A stretch of DNA of 64,000 nt from JAVBLW01 sp031553215 (GTDB lineage: Bacteria > Bacillota_I > Bacilli_A > Acholeplasmatales > Anaeroplasmataceae), in the NCBI GenBank assembly GCA_031553215.1, contig JAVBLW010000003.1:1-64000 (forward strand). The letters are read 5' to 3'. The notes under the pieces are model-generated. The model had not been told where the DNA came from. It saw only the letters and a program-made list of their open reading frames with translations, and did no database searches. The stretch's first letter is position 1, and the number at the start of each line of letters is the position of its first letter. Below, piece by piece: positions 51,531 through 60,316 of this stretch. The position numbers and the translations under genes were made by a program.

Positions 51531-52217
51531 ATGGAGTATAAAAAATTTATCGATTTACTATTTGAAAATCAAGATTTGAAATATAGGGAGTTTAATTCTT
51601 CACTAATAATTGGTTCAAAATATGAAATGATTGGCGTAAGGACACCAATATTAAGAAAAATTGCCAAGCAATTCGATTTAAGTATTTTATCTAAAATGAA
51701 ATATGTTTATTATGAAGAAGTAATAGTAGCGGGGTTTATAATTGATTCTGCAAAAATATCATATGATGAAAAAATTGTATATGTTAAAGAACATTTAAAG
51801 TATATAGATAATTGGGGAAGTTGTGATATGTTCCCAGTTAAGTTTGTTAGTAATAATAAAGAATTATTTTTTAAGGAAATAGAAAAATATATTATATCAG
51901 AAAATGTTTGGGAGATAAGATTCGCTTTAGTAGTACTATTAGGCTATTATATTACTGATGATTATATTGATAGAGTTCTAGAGTTTTCTAATAACATAAC
52001 ATCAGATTTCTATTATGTGAAAATGGCTAATGCATGGCTTATATCAATGTGCTTTGTAAAATATAGAGATAAAACCCTAGATTTTTTTAATTATACTAAA
52101 GTAGATTTTTCGACAATTACCATGGCAATTAGGAAATGTAAGGATTCTTTTCGTATAAATGCTGAAGATAAAGAAGTATTATCTAGATTTTTGACAGATA
52201 AGCAAAAAAAAAGTTGA
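51531..52217 (+). CDS. DNA alkylation repair protein (AlkD-like HEAT-repeat glycosylase)
   Basis: 228 residues, all helical. GVRTPILRKIAKQF, YYEEVIVAGFII, YIDNWGSCDMFPVKF and EIRFALVVLLGYYI follow the AlkC/AlkD superfamily, which removes positively charged alkylated bases such as 3-methyladenine without base flipping. The WGSCD segment carries the catalytic Asp region. ATG 51531 with GGTGAT ribosome binding site. Confidence 0.88.
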   Translation: MEYKKFIDLLFENQDLKYREFNSSLIIGSKYEMIGVRTPILRKIAKQFDLSILSKMKYVYYEEVIVAGFIIDSAKISYDEKIVYVKEHLKYIDNWGSCDMFPVKFVSNNKELFFKEIEKYIISENVWEIRFALVVLLGYYITDDYIDRVLEFSNNITSDFYYVKMANAWLISMCFVKYRDKTLDFFNYTKVDFSTITMAIRKCKDSFRINAEDKEVLSRFLTDKQKKS

Positions 52218-52242
52218 AAATGTTTTCATTTAATGTTAAAAT
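52214..52242 (+). promoter_or_regulatory. Promoter with a cre-like palindrome
   Basis: TTGAAA (52214-52219), 17 bases, TAAAAT (52237-52242). The palindrome TGAAAA-TG-TTTTCA (52215-52228) covers the -35 region and differs from the catabolite response consensus at one core position. Confidence 0.55.
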
Positions 52243-52268
52243 TAAAAATGTGAATTGGATGTGATTTA

Positions 52269-52733
52269 GTGAAAAAATTGGCACAATATATATCATTTAT
52301 AGAGTTAGCGTTGGCTGTATTGGTAATATTTTCCATGTTTTTACCGTTCTTTAAATGTGTAGGAAATAGTCAAAATGCTTTTCAAGCTATTATTGGTATG
52401 AAATATCTTTCTACTAGTCTAACAACATTTTCATTTATGGCAATGATTCCATATATTTTAATTTTTGTATTACTTGTTTTAATTATTGTTTTTGATACAA
52501 AAAAGAATTTGGTTTCTAGTATTGTGAAATGCATATTTTTCATAGTTATTGCAATATTGTTCTTTATATATATAAGATTACTTGCTCCTTCAAATGCATT
52601 CACACTTGAGGAAATAATTGACCATAAATTTATAACTACACAAATAGGAACTATTATTAGTGGAATTATATGCATAATTGGTGCTGGTGTAACAGGTCTT
52701 GAAATATATTTAAATTTGAGAAAAAACAAATGA
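52269..52733 (+). CDS. Four-helix membrane protein of unknown function
   Basis: 154 residues with four predicted membrane helices (about 8-28, 55-75, 85-105, 125-147). Short loops, a single Cys after the first helix (FFKCVGNSQNAF), and a positively charged end (LRKNK). I do not recognise the family. Starts with GTG 52269 after GGATGTGAT. Own promoter and terminator. Confidence 0.7.
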   Translation: MKKLAQYISFIELALAVLVIFSMFLPFFKCVGNSQNAFQAIIGMKYLSTSLTTFSFMAMIPYILIFVLLVLIIVFDTKKNLVSSIVKCIFFIVIAILFFIYIRLLAPSNAFTLEEIIDHKFITTQIGTIISGIICIIGAGVTGLEIYLNLRKNK

Positions 52734-52753
52734 GACTTAGGTCTCTTTTTTTC
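52732..52753 (+). terminator. Terminator after the four-helix membrane protein
   Basis: GAGAC-TTAG-GTCTC (52732-52745) and a T-run. Confidence 0.75.
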
Positions 52754-52773
52754 TTTTAATAAATAACTTAATG

Positions 52774-52782
52774 TGATATAAT
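52774..52782 (+). promoter_or_regulatory. Extended -10 promoter of thyA
   Basis: TGATATAAT with TATAAT at 52777-52782; weak -35. Confidence 0.5.
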
Positions 52783-52798
52783 TAAAAAAGGTGGTAGA

Positions 52799-53665
52799 AT
52801 GAGACAATATATAGATTTATGCAATCATATTTTAAACAATGGTTATAAAAAGGACGATAGAACAAATACAGGTACTATTTCTGTTTTCGGATATCAAATG
52901 AGATTTGATTTAAATGAAGGATTTCCTTTGTTGACTACAAAAAGAGTACATTTAAAGTCTATTATTCATGAATTATTATGGTTTATTAGTGGAAGTACAA
53001 ATATAAAATATCTAGTAGATAATGATGTTCGTATATGGAACGAATGGCCATATGAAATATATAAAAAGAGCGATATATATCAAGGTGAATCTTTAGATGA
53101 ATTTGCACAAAAAATAAAAGATTCAAAAGAATTTGCTGATAAGTGGGGTAATTTAGGTCCTGTTTATGGAAAGCAATGGCGCAATTTTTTAGGTGTGGAT
53201 CAACTTGAAGATTTAATTAAGCAAATTAAAAGTAATCCAAATAGTAGAAGATTAATAATAAGTGCATGGAATCCATCAGAGATAAAAGATATGGCATTAC
53301 CTCCATGTCATTGTTTTATGCAATTTTATGTGAATGATAATAAATTAAGCTGCCAATTATATCAAAGAAGTGCAGATGTTTTCTTGGGTGTTCCATTTAA
53401 TATTGCATCATATGCCTTATTTACAATGATGATTGCCAAAGTTTGTGGATTAGGATATGGAGACTTTGTTCATACTCTTGGAGATGCACATATTTATTTA
53501 AATCATATGGAGCAAGTAAATTTACAAATATCTAGAGATTTAAGACCTTTGCCAAAAATGAATATAAATCCTAATGTAAAAAGTATTTATGATTATAAAT
53601 ATGAGGATTTTAATTTAGAAGGGTATGATCCACATAAAGGCATAAAAGGTGTTGTCGCAGTATGA
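52799..53665 (+). CDS. thyA: Thymidylate synthase
   Basis: Makes dTMP from dUMP with methylene-tetrahydrofolate. DDRTNTGTISVFGYQMRFDL, LLTTKRVHLKSIIHELLWFISGSTN, the active-site MALPPCHCFMQFYV (nucleophile Cys), CQLYQRSADVFLGVPFNI and the C-terminal KGVVAV are diagnostic. Length 288, intermediate between the short and long forms. The product dihydrofolate is recycled by folA, which overlaps its end by 4 bases. Confidence 0.97.
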   Translation: MRQYIDLCNHILNNGYKKDDRTNTGTISVFGYQMRFDLNEGFPLLTTKRVHLKSIIHELLWFISGSTNIKYLVDNDVRIWNEWPYEIYKKSDIYQGESLDEFAQKIKDSKEFADKWGNLGPVYGKQWRNFLGVDQLEDLIKQIKSNPNSRRLIISAWNPSEIKDMALPPCHCFMQFYVNDNKLSCQLYQRSADVFLGVPFNIASYALFTMMIAKVCGLGYGDFVHTLGDAHIYLNHMEQVNLQISRDLRPLPKMNINPNVKSIYDYKYEDFNLEGYDPHKGIKGVVAV

Positions 53666-54138
53666 TAAGTTTAATTTGGGCAATGGATGACAATTGGTTA
53701 ATTGGTAAAGGAAATCAAATGGCATGGCATGTGAAAGAAGATTTATTATACTATAAAAGAAAGACTGAAGGAAAAACAGTTTTAATGGGATATAATACGT
53801 ATGTTTCATTAAAAGGATATTATAAAACGAAACCTTTACCATATGGTAAAATTTTTGTTGTCACGTCAAAAAATATTATATTAGAAGATGCATATATTGT
53901 TGAAAATTTAAATGAATTTATAGAAAATTTAGATGAAGATATATTCGTAGTTGGTGGTAGAAGTATTTATGAACAAATGTTACCATATGCAAATCAACTA
54001 TATATTAGTTTTATTAAGGGAAGTCACGATGGTGATGTTTATTTTCCCAAATTTGATTTAGAAAGCTATAAATTAGTGTTTTTTGAAGAAACTGATAGTG
54101 TAAAATATACTATCTATGAGAAAAGTAAGCTGGTGTAA
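53662..54138 (+). CDS. folA: Dihydrofolate reductase
   Basis: Reduces dihydrofolate to tetrahydrofolate with NADPH. SLIWAMDDNWLIGKGNQMAWHVKEDLLYYKRKT has the catalytic region (DLxxYK), and IFVVGGRSIYEQMLPYANQLYISFI the cofactor loop. The common MGRxT motif is MGYNT, an uncommon substitution in the NADPH-binding stretch. Length 158. Starts ATGA overlapping thyA. Confidence 0.94.
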   Translation: MISLIWAMDDNWLIGKGNQMAWHVKEDLLYYKRKTEGKTVLMGYNTYVSLKGYYKTKPLPYGKIFVVTSKNIILEDAYIVENLNEFIENLDEDIFVVGGRSIYEQMLPYANQLYISFIKGSHDGDVYFPKFDLESYKLVFFEETDSVKYTIYEKSKLV

Positions 54139-54140
54139 AA

Positions 54141-54932
54141 ATGTTAGTGATTTTTTTATTTTTATTATTTTGGGCTGGATATTCTGTATTATTTATGTTT
54201 ATTCATTGTCCAAAAAATATTTGGTATCTTATCAATATTGCAAGTGGGTTAGGTGCTGCTATTGCAACAACTATTGTATTAGTTATAATAATCGTGATTT
54301 ATATGAGTGTAACGAAACCGACAAATAGATTAAAACATAAAATAATGCATTATATAAGTAGTTTTTTATTAATAACTCAACATATAAAATTAGAAGTTGT
54401 TGGGAAAGAAAAACTACCTAAAGGCACGTATGTTGTTTATGGTAATCATAAATCTATGGCTGATGCTGTAATTGTTTATAATGTTTGTAATACTGTTATG
54501 AGTGCAGCAGGGAAAAGTACATTAAAAAAAGTACCATTATTACCCATAATAATGCGTGCCTATGGCGTTATGTTAATTAATAGAGATAATGACCGTGAAA
54601 CTGCTAAAGTCATGATAGAAGGAATCAAAGGTGTTGAAAAAGGCCTTGGGATGATGATTTTCCCAGAAGGTGGAATAAAAACCCTTGAAACAGAAGAAAT
54701 GATGCAAGTAAAACCAGGGGCGTATAAATTAGCTACTAAATCTGGTGTTCCAATTGTTCCAGTTAGTATCATTGGATCTTCTAAAGTAAGAAACAAAAAG
54801 ATGTTTAGAAGAACGAAGGTAAAGATTATTATCCATGATCCAATTGTAAAGGAAGAATATGAGAAAATAAATACCATTGAGCTTGGTGAATTGGTCCTTA
54901 ATATTATAAATACTGGTGTCAAAAATGGATAA
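54141..54932 (+). CDS. plsC: 1-acyl-sn-glycerol-3-phosphate acyltransferase (PlsC family)
   Basis: Adds the second acyl chain to make phosphatidic acid. Two N-terminal membrane helices, then the catalytic YGNHKSMADAVIVYNV (H-x4-D), MLINRDND, IFPEGGIKT and VPIVPVSIIGS blocks. Length 263. Starts 2 bases after folA and overlaps the next small gene by 8 bases. Confidence 0.92.
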   Translation: MLVIFLFLLFWAGYSVLFMFIHCPKNIWYLINIASGLGAAIATTIVLVIIIVIYMSVTKPTNRLKHKIMHYISSFLLITQHIKLEVVGKEKLPKGTYVVYGNHKSMADAVIVYNVCNTVMSAAGKSTLKKVPLLPIIMRAYGVMLINRDNDRETAKVMIEGIKGVEKGLGMMIFPEGGIKTLETEEMMQVKPGAYKLATKSGVPIVPVSIIGSSKVRNKKMFRRTKVKIIIHDPIVKEEYEKINTIELGELVLNIINTGVKNG

Positions 54933-55140
54933 TAAACAAAAGAAAAGAATAGGGATAGTTTTTACTATCACTACGCTTTCAATGATTGCACTATTAGCTA
55001 GTGTTGTATTGGCTCCTAAAAATGCAATTCTCATATTTACTTTCTCGGCAATATTTCTATTATCTGTTATTGTAGAATGTGTTCTTGCTGTAAAAATATT
55101 CATTCAATATGCTAAAAAATATAGGTCAAAAGATGTTTAA
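54925..55140 (+). CDS. Small two-helix membrane protein
   Basis: 71 residues: basic N-terminus (DNKQKKRIG), two membrane helices (about 10-30 and 36-58) and a basic tail (KKYRSKD). It is embedded between plsC and the radical SAM gene with overlaps of 8 bases on each side, which makes it a real member of the operon. Function unknown. Confidence 0.7.
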   Translation: MDNKQKKRIGIVFTITTLSMIALLASVVLAPKNAILIFTFSAIFLLSVIVECVLAVKIFIQYAKKYRSKDV

Positions 55141-55936
55141 AAGAGTTTATGTAGAATTAAGTGATTATTGTAACTTAGAATGTAAGTTTTGTACTAATAG
55201 TAAAAATACTAGAATGTTGAATTTTGAACAGTTCCTACATATATTGGGCGAATTGAAAGGTTTAACAAAAGAAATAGTATTACATGTGCTAGGGGAACCA
55301 TTAATTCATCCTGATCTTGTTAGAATGATAGAATATGCTAGTAATGATTTTGATATTATGATAACAACAAATGGTTTCTTATTAAAAAAATATAAAATAA
55401 TAGGCTTTCTAAAATTTAAAAAAATGAATATTAGTCTTCATTCCTCATATTTTCTAAATGAGTTGGAAACAATAAAATATCTAGATGAGGTTTTTGAATT
55501 TATAGAATTTGCTCATCTTCATAATGAAGAAATTATATTTAATTTAAGATTATGGACGTCTCATAATAAAATTATTGAGCATTATATTAATAAAAGGTTT
55601 AATATATCAATTGATTCATCTAAGGTTAGACTAATGAAAAAGGTTATTGTCACATATGATGAGGAGTTTGAATGGCCCAATTTAAATAATTTGGTAAATA
55701 ATAATATTGGTACATGCTTAGGTGGAAAATTTCATATAGCTATATTAGCAAATGGGGAAGTTGCTATTTGTTGTCTAGATGCAAATGGGAGTTCAAAATT
55801 AGGTAATATATTTGATACTAAATTATCAAATATATTACAAGATACACAATTTAAAGTAGCTATAGAAGGATTTAATTCAAATAAATTGAATTTGGATATT
55901 TGTAAGCACTGCACATATCATAATAGAAAGAAGTGA
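55133..55936 (+). CDS. Radical SAM / SPASM protein
   Basis: 267 residues. SDYCNLECKFCTN holds the CxxxCxxC cluster that binds 4Fe-4S and S-adenosylmethionine; LHVLGEPLIHPDL and MITTNGFLL are the GE and strand-4 motifs. A C-terminal Cys-rich part (IGTCLGGKFHIAILANGEVAICCLD ... DICKHCTY) resembles a SPASM or twitch domain with auxiliary clusters. Such enzymes often modify peptides or proteins; no obvious precursor peptide is encoded alongside. ATG 55133 overlaps the previous gene. Confidence 0.88.
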   Translation: MFKRVYVELSDYCNLECKFCTNSKNTRMLNFEQFLHILGELKGLTKEIVLHVLGEPLIHPDLVRMIEYASNDFDIMITTNGFLLKKYKIIGFLKFKKMNISLHSSYFLNELETIKYLDEVFEFIEFAHLHNEEIIFNLRLWTSHNKIIEHYINKRFNISIDSSKVRLMKKVIVTYDEEFEWPNLNNLVNNNIGTCLGGKFHIAILANGEVAICCLDANGSSKLGNIFDTKLSNILQDTQFKVAIEGFNSNKLNLDICKHCTYHNRKK

Positions 55937-55940
55937 TCTT

Positions 55941-56480
55941 ATGTTTTTATTTAATCCAATCATGCTTTTTGCAATTTTAGTTGTTATAGTATTAGTTCTT
56001 TTTATTGCTGTTATTATAGTCATAGGGATTGTAAAGAAAAAGAAGATGTATTTTAATGTTGAACAGACTTTAAAAAAATATGTAGTTAATGATTTGTTTT
56101 CTTTAAAAGTTGTAAGAAATAGTTGTTATGATTACATATTAGACATAAAAAATGCTATTTATTATATCAAAGTTATTCCTCATTTCAGTAATGATGAAAT
56201 TTGCGTTAATAATCGTATCAAATGGCAAATCCGTAATGGATCATTTGATGATTCTGTACGAATGGTTGATGGAATTGAGCCCTTAATGAATATGCCTATG
56301 AATGAAGATAATAAAAATAAAAAAATGAAAAAACTTTATATTGTTTATCCTTCAGCACGAGTGTTATTAAAATATATTAATGAATGTGAAATGGAATTCA
56401 TTTATCCAGATACTGATGTATATGGTGCAAATATTGTTAATTATTCTCAATTATTATCAGAAGAAAATATCATAAAATAA
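55941..56480 (+). CDS. Single-pass membrane protein of unknown function
   Basis: 179 residues. One long N-terminal membrane helix (about 5-32) followed by KKKK and a cytoplasmic alpha/beta domain of about 145 residues with a possible nuclease-like pattern (YDYILDIKNAIYYIKVIPH, VNNRIKWQIRNGSFDDSVRMVD), which I only note. It starts 4 bases after the radical SAM gene and closes the thyA operon. Family not identified. Confidence 0.7.
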   Translation: MFLFNPIMLFAILVVIVLVLFIAVIIVIGIVKKKKMYFNVEQTLKKYVVNDLFSLKVVRNSCYDYILDIKNAIYYIKVIPHFSNDEICVNNRIKWQIRNGSFDDSVRMVDGIEPLMNMPMNEDNKNKKMKKLYIVYPSARVLLKYINECEMEFIYPDTDVYGANIVNYSQLLSEENIIK

Positions 56481-56482
56481 CC

Positions 56483-56511
56483 AAAAGACCCAAATGGAGT
56501 CTTTTTTTTTC
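56483..56511 (+). terminator. Terminator of the thyA operon
   Basis: AAAGAC/GTCTTT stem with CCAAATGGA loop, then a long T-run. Confidence 0.82.
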
Positions 56512-56533
56512 AATAATAGCATACTAGACATTA

Positions 56534-56557
56534 TTCGACAGTATGAATATGTATAAT
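56534..56557 (+). promoter_or_regulatory. Candidate Spo0A-type promoter of the hybrid kinase
   Basis: TTCGACA (56534-56540) is an exact reverse of the 0A box core TGTCGAA. It lies at the -35 position of a TATAAT at 56552-56557 that otherwise has no good -35, as in Spo0A-activated promoters. A seven-base match by chance is not rare in 64 kb. Confidence 0.35.
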
Positions 56558-56578
56558 AAAAGAAAAAGGAGGGGAATT

Positions 56579-58270
56579 ATGAAAGACGAAGTATTAATAG
56601 GAAAATTGCAGATAATAGATGATCAAATTCATATCATTGAAATAGCAAATTTAAAAGATAAAAAAATAATTTTTTGTAATAAAAAAACTATATTAAATGC
56701 AATAAAGAATCAAAAGTTTTTTTTGTGGAAATTTATTTTTAAAATTAATGATCAAAAGAACATATGTAAATGTGCATTTAATTATTTCGGAGATATTGTT
56801 AGTTTTACATTATATGACTTTGAATACAATATACAATACGTCTCAAAAAGCATTCTAATGATTCAATATCAAATAGATAAGAAAACATTTATAATCCCCG
56901 ATGAACAACATTTCAAAAATATGAAGGAAAAGTATTTTGTTGACCATGAAGAGAATTATGCTATTGTTAAAAAATTGAAATATGCAATAAATAAGGTTAT
57001 TCAAGGAAATAAAAAATATGCATTTAATTTTATTTTTATTGATAAATTTGATAACGAAATTATCGCAAAAGTGTCATGTCAGTTATCTAAGAAAAAGATT
57101 ATTAATATAACATTCTCTGATGACACCAAGCAGCAATTATTATTAAAAAAAGCATCACAAAGTGAAAAAATAGAATTATTAGGAGAAATATGTGGTGGAA
57201 TAGCACATGACTTTAATAATCAATTAATGATTGTTGAAGGAAGTGTAGGATTACTTGAAAAGAAAATTGATGAGAAGTATCGGATATATACAAATAATAT
57301 AAAAAATTCCATTCTTCAAATGTCTTTATTAATAAAAAAATTAGTAACTCTATCAAAAACAGAAGTTACCCTTATGGAAGAAGTAGACTTAGTGGAAATA
57401 TTGGAAGATGTTCAAAAAAATATCATGTATTATTCCAATAAAAAATTTAAAATTATTTTTAATAATAAGATTGATCAAGCAATTATAAAAGGGAACAAAA
57501 CATTAATAGAAACATCATTTTTAAATATTTTAAAGAATTCATATGAAGCTTTTGAAAGACCAGATGACAATGTAATAATAATTTCTATGGAACAGGTAGA
57601 ATTAAAAAAAATGCCTAATGATTCAATAGTAGATATATTTACGCCAGGTAATTATATAAAAATTTCTGTTACTGATAATGGGGGAGGGATAACACCAGAT
57701 AAGAAAAATAGAATATTTGATCCTTTCTTTACAACAAAATTGGATGAAAAGAAATCAGGATTAGGTTTGCCAACGGCATTAGGGATGGTTATTCAACATC
57801 AAGGAATTATAACCGTCACATCAAAAGTTCAAGTTGGAACAAAAATGACAATATATTTTAAAGCGGGTGAAAATTTGGAACAGTTAAAATTTGATTTAGA
57901 TAGTAATAAAAAGAAAATCTTAATAGTTGATGATGAAGAAGTTATTAGGACTATTTTATCTGACATCTTGACTGAAGGAGGATATGATGTTGCAGCATTT
58001 ACGGATGGGTATGAGGCAATTAATTATTTTAGACGAAATAGTAAGTTGATTGACTTAGTAATATGTGACATGATAATGCCGGGAATAAACGGGAAAGAAG
58101 TATTTTACCGAATAAGAGAAATAAATAATAATATGAAATTTTTACTATTATCAGGTTATAGTAATGAAGAATTAGATGAGAATTTTACTAATAGTATAAA
58201 TGGGTTTTTAAGTAAACCTATTTCCATTGAAGTATTAGAAAAAACAATTGATCAGATTATAAATATGTGA
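56579..58270 (+). CDS. Soluble hybrid histidine kinase with C-terminal receiver
   Basis: 563 residues, no membrane helices. An N-terminal sensor region of about 190 residues (two PAS-like halves judged only by pattern) precedes GEICGGIAHDFNNQL with phospho-acceptor His210. N box KNSYEAF, G1 VTDNGGGI, F box DPFFTTK and G2 KSGLGLPTALGMV are intact. The receiver begins KKILIVDDEEVIRTIL; its phospho-acceptor is Asp497 (ICDMIMPG) and the conserved Lys is in LSKPIS. No response regulator is encoded beside it, so the phosphate must go to a distant protein. A role in a sporulation phosphorelay is possible given the gene neighbourhood. ATG 56579 follows AAAGGAGGGG. Confidence 0.9.
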   Translation: MKDEVLIGKLQIIDDQIHIIEIANLKDKKIIFCNKKTILNAIKNQKFFLWKFIFKINDQKNICKCAFNYFGDIVSFTLYDFEYNIQYVSKSILMIQYQIDKKTFIIPDEQHFKNMKEKYFVDHEENYAIVKKLKYAINKVIQGNKKYAFNFIFIDKFDNEIIAKVSCQLSKKKIINITFSDDTKQQLLLKKASQSEKIELLGEICGGIAHDFNNQLMIVEGSVGLLEKKIDEKYRIYTNNIKNSILQMSLLIKKLVTLSKTEVTLMEEVDLVEILEDVQKNIMYYSNKKFKIIFNNKIDQAIIKGNKTLIETSFLNILKNSYEAFERPDDNVIIISMEQVELKKMPNDSIVDIFTPGNYIKISVTDNGGGITPDKKNRIFDPFFTTKLDEKKSGLGLPTALGMVIQHQGIITVTSKVQVGTKMTIYFKAGENLEQLKFDLDSNKKKILIVDDEEVIRTILSDILTEGGYDVAAFTDGYEAINYFRRNSKLIDLVICDMIMPGINGKEVFYRIREINNNMKFLLLSGYSNEELDENFTNSINGFLSKPISIEVLEKTIDQIINM

Positions 58271-58271
58271 C

Positions 58272-58299
58272 TTTACTTTTTCTATCTTTGATTTATAAT
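58272..58299 (+). promoter_or_regulatory. Promoter of folC
   Basis: TTTACT (58272-58277), 16 bases, TATAAT (58294-58299); the leader is only about ten bases. Confidence 0.55.
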
Positions 58300-58315
58300 T
58301 ATATTGGTGATGGTA

Positions 58316-59575
58316 ATGTTTACGAATGTAGCAGATGCTATATTCTGGATCGAAAATATTGAGAGAAATAATAAAGAAAACACATTGAAAAGAATGGCTT
58401 TAGCGTTGGATATATTAGATCATCCAGAAGAAAGTTATAAAAAAATTCATATTACGGGAACAAATGGAAAAGGATCAACTCTTAACTATATTGCTAATAT
58501 CTTAGAGCAAAATGGATTAAAGGTTGGTTCTTTTGTGTCGCCTTATTTGGTATGTTTTAATGAAAGAATTCAAATAAATGGTGAATATATATCTGATTCC
58601 GACCTATTAAAATATGTTAATATTGTATATGATGTAACTAAAGAGGTACTTTATAGAATGGATGATATAATATCCTTTTTTGAAGTTATTACTTTGATTG
58701 GTTTTTTATATTTTAAAGATATGAATATAGATATTGCAGTAATTGAAGTTGGTGTAGGTGGGAAACTTGATGCGACTAATGTAATTAATGCCGATGTATC
58801 AATTATAACAAATGTTGGTTTTGATCATATGAATACCTTAGGGAAGACCTTAGAAGAAATTACATTAAATAAACTTGGAATATTAAAAGAAAATGGATAT
58901 TTAATAACAGCAATAGATGATGAATTATTTCCATTGGTTACTAATTATTGTATAGAAAAAAATGCTATGTATAAAAGAGTAAGAGAAACAACTAAATATA
59001 TCTTAACTGAAAATGAAACATTTTTTGAATATCAAGATCAAGAATATAGATTAAAAATGATTGGACAACATCAAATAAAAAATGCAATTATTGCAATTGA
59101 GACAATAAAATATCTGTTTCCTAGTATATCTTTTGATACTATAAAAGAAGGTCTATATAAAGCAAAATGGATTGGTAGATTAGAATGTATGCAGAATAAC
59201 CCTAAAGTTTATATAGATGGTGCACATAATACTCATGGTATAGCAGCATTATCAAAAAGTATAAAAGAAATATTTAGAGATAAAAAAGTAAATCTAATAT
59301 TTTGTGCTTTGAAAGATAAAGAAACAAAAAGTATGATAAAGCTAATTGAAAATGATGTTGACAGTATAACTATTACGACAATTAATGATCCCCGTGTAAA
59401 AGACCCAAATGAATTATACGCTGAAATAAATATAATAAATAAAAGAATTATTTTTGATTATAAGAATGCTATTGATCAGCTAATATTAGAAAAAAGTAAT
59501 ACTAATGAAATAATATTGATATCAGGATCTTTGCATTTTATAAGTTTTGTAAGAAAATATCTTTTAAGCAAGTAA
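58316..59575 (+). CDS. folC: Folylpolyglutamate / dihydrofolate synthase
   Basis: Adds glutamate to folates (and to dihydropteroate). HITGTNGKGSTLNYIANIL is the ATP-binding P-loop; GSFVSPYLVCFNERIQING, VIEVGVGGKLDATN and IDGAHNTHG are family blocks. 419 residues. ATG 58316 is 4 bases after GGTGAT; earlier in-frame TTG and ATG codons overlap that site. In B. subtilis folC also lies upstream of radC. Confidence 0.94.
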   Translation: MFTNVADAIFWIENIERNNKENTLKRMALALDILDHPEESYKKIHITGTNGKGSTLNYIANILEQNGLKVGSFVSPYLVCFNERIQINGEYISDSDLLKYVNIVYDVTKEVLYRMDDIISFFEVITLIGFLYFKDMNIDIAVIEVGVGGKLDATNVINADVSIITNVGFDHMNTLGKTLEEITLNKLGILKENGYLITAIDDELFPLVTNYCIEKNAMYKRVRETTKYILTENETFFEYQDQEYRLKMIGQHQIKNAIIAIETIKYLFPSISFDTIKEGLYKAKWIGRLECMQNNPKVYIDGAHNTHGIAALSKSIKEIFRDKKVNLIFCALKDKETKSMIKLIENDVDSITITTINDPRVKDPNELYAEINIINKRIIFDYKNAIDQLILEKSNTNEIILISGSLHFISFVRKYLLSK

Positions 59576-59613
59576 AAATTAGTAATTTTAACTATATATT
59601 AATTGGTGATATA

Positions 59614-60285
59614 GTGAAAATAGAAAATATTAGAAAAGAAAATTTGCCAAGAGAAAGACTTATTAATAGTGGTGTAGAGAGTTTAAGCAATTATGAATTA
59701 ATAGCGATATTGTTGAGATGTGGAACATCAAAGCATGATGTATTTGAAATATCCCATGAGGTTTTAAATAGTGTTACTAACATTGGTTACTTAAAAGATT
59801 TAACTTATAATGAATTGGTAAAAATAGAAGGGATAAAAACGTCAAAAGCCTGTACTCTTTTGGCGAGTTTTGAGCTTGCAAAAAGATGCTATAGTTATCA
59901 TAATAATCAAATAGAGTATTCCTCTTGTCAAAGGGTTTATGAATTGATGAAGCCTATTTTGTCTCTTGAGAAAAGGGAAGTTCTTTATTGTCTATTTCTA
60001 GATTCAAAATGTCATTTGATAGAGAAGCGTGAGATATCATCTGGAACTATAAATAGTGTTGTTTTTTCAAATCAGGAGATTTTAAGAAGAGCGCTTAAAC
60101 TTAGTGCAATATCAATTATATTAGTTCATAATCACCCAAGTGGTGATAAGAAACCTAGTAAAAATGATATCGAATCAACTTTAATTTTAAAAAAAAGTTT
60201 GGAAGTTATAGGAGTATTATTGCTAGATCATATTATAATAGCAAATAATGGATATACAAGTATGTCAGAAAGTAATATAATTTAA
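59614..60285 (+). CDS. radC: RadC-like JAB domain protein
   Basis: 223 residues. An N-terminal helix-hairpin-helix part (LPRERLINSGVESLSNYELIAILLRCG, LVKIEGIKTSKACTLLASFELAKR) precedes the JAB/MPN metalloprotease-like domain with LVHNHPSGDKKPSKNDIESTL. Once named for DNA repair, its function is unsettled. GTG 59614 with GGTGAT ribosome binding site. It sits just before the spoIVF pair. Confidence 0.94.
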   Translation: MKIENIRKENLPRERLINSGVESLSNYELIAILLRCGTSKHDVFEISHEVLNSVTNIGYLKDLTYNELVKIEGIKTSKACTLLASFELAKRCYSYHNNQIEYSSCQRVYELMKPILSLEKREVLYCLFLDSKCHLIEKREISSGTINSVVFSNQEILRRALKLSAISIILVHNHPSGDKKPSKNDIESTLILKKSLEVIGVLLLDHIIIANNGYTSMSESNII

Positions 60286-60316
60286 ATATTTTTCATAAAC
60301 TATGATGGTGATATCA

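Noticed and set aside
54116..54328. A 70-codon frame overlapping plsC
   Set aside because: Cys/Tyr-rich out-of-frame reading of the membrane-helix region of plsC.
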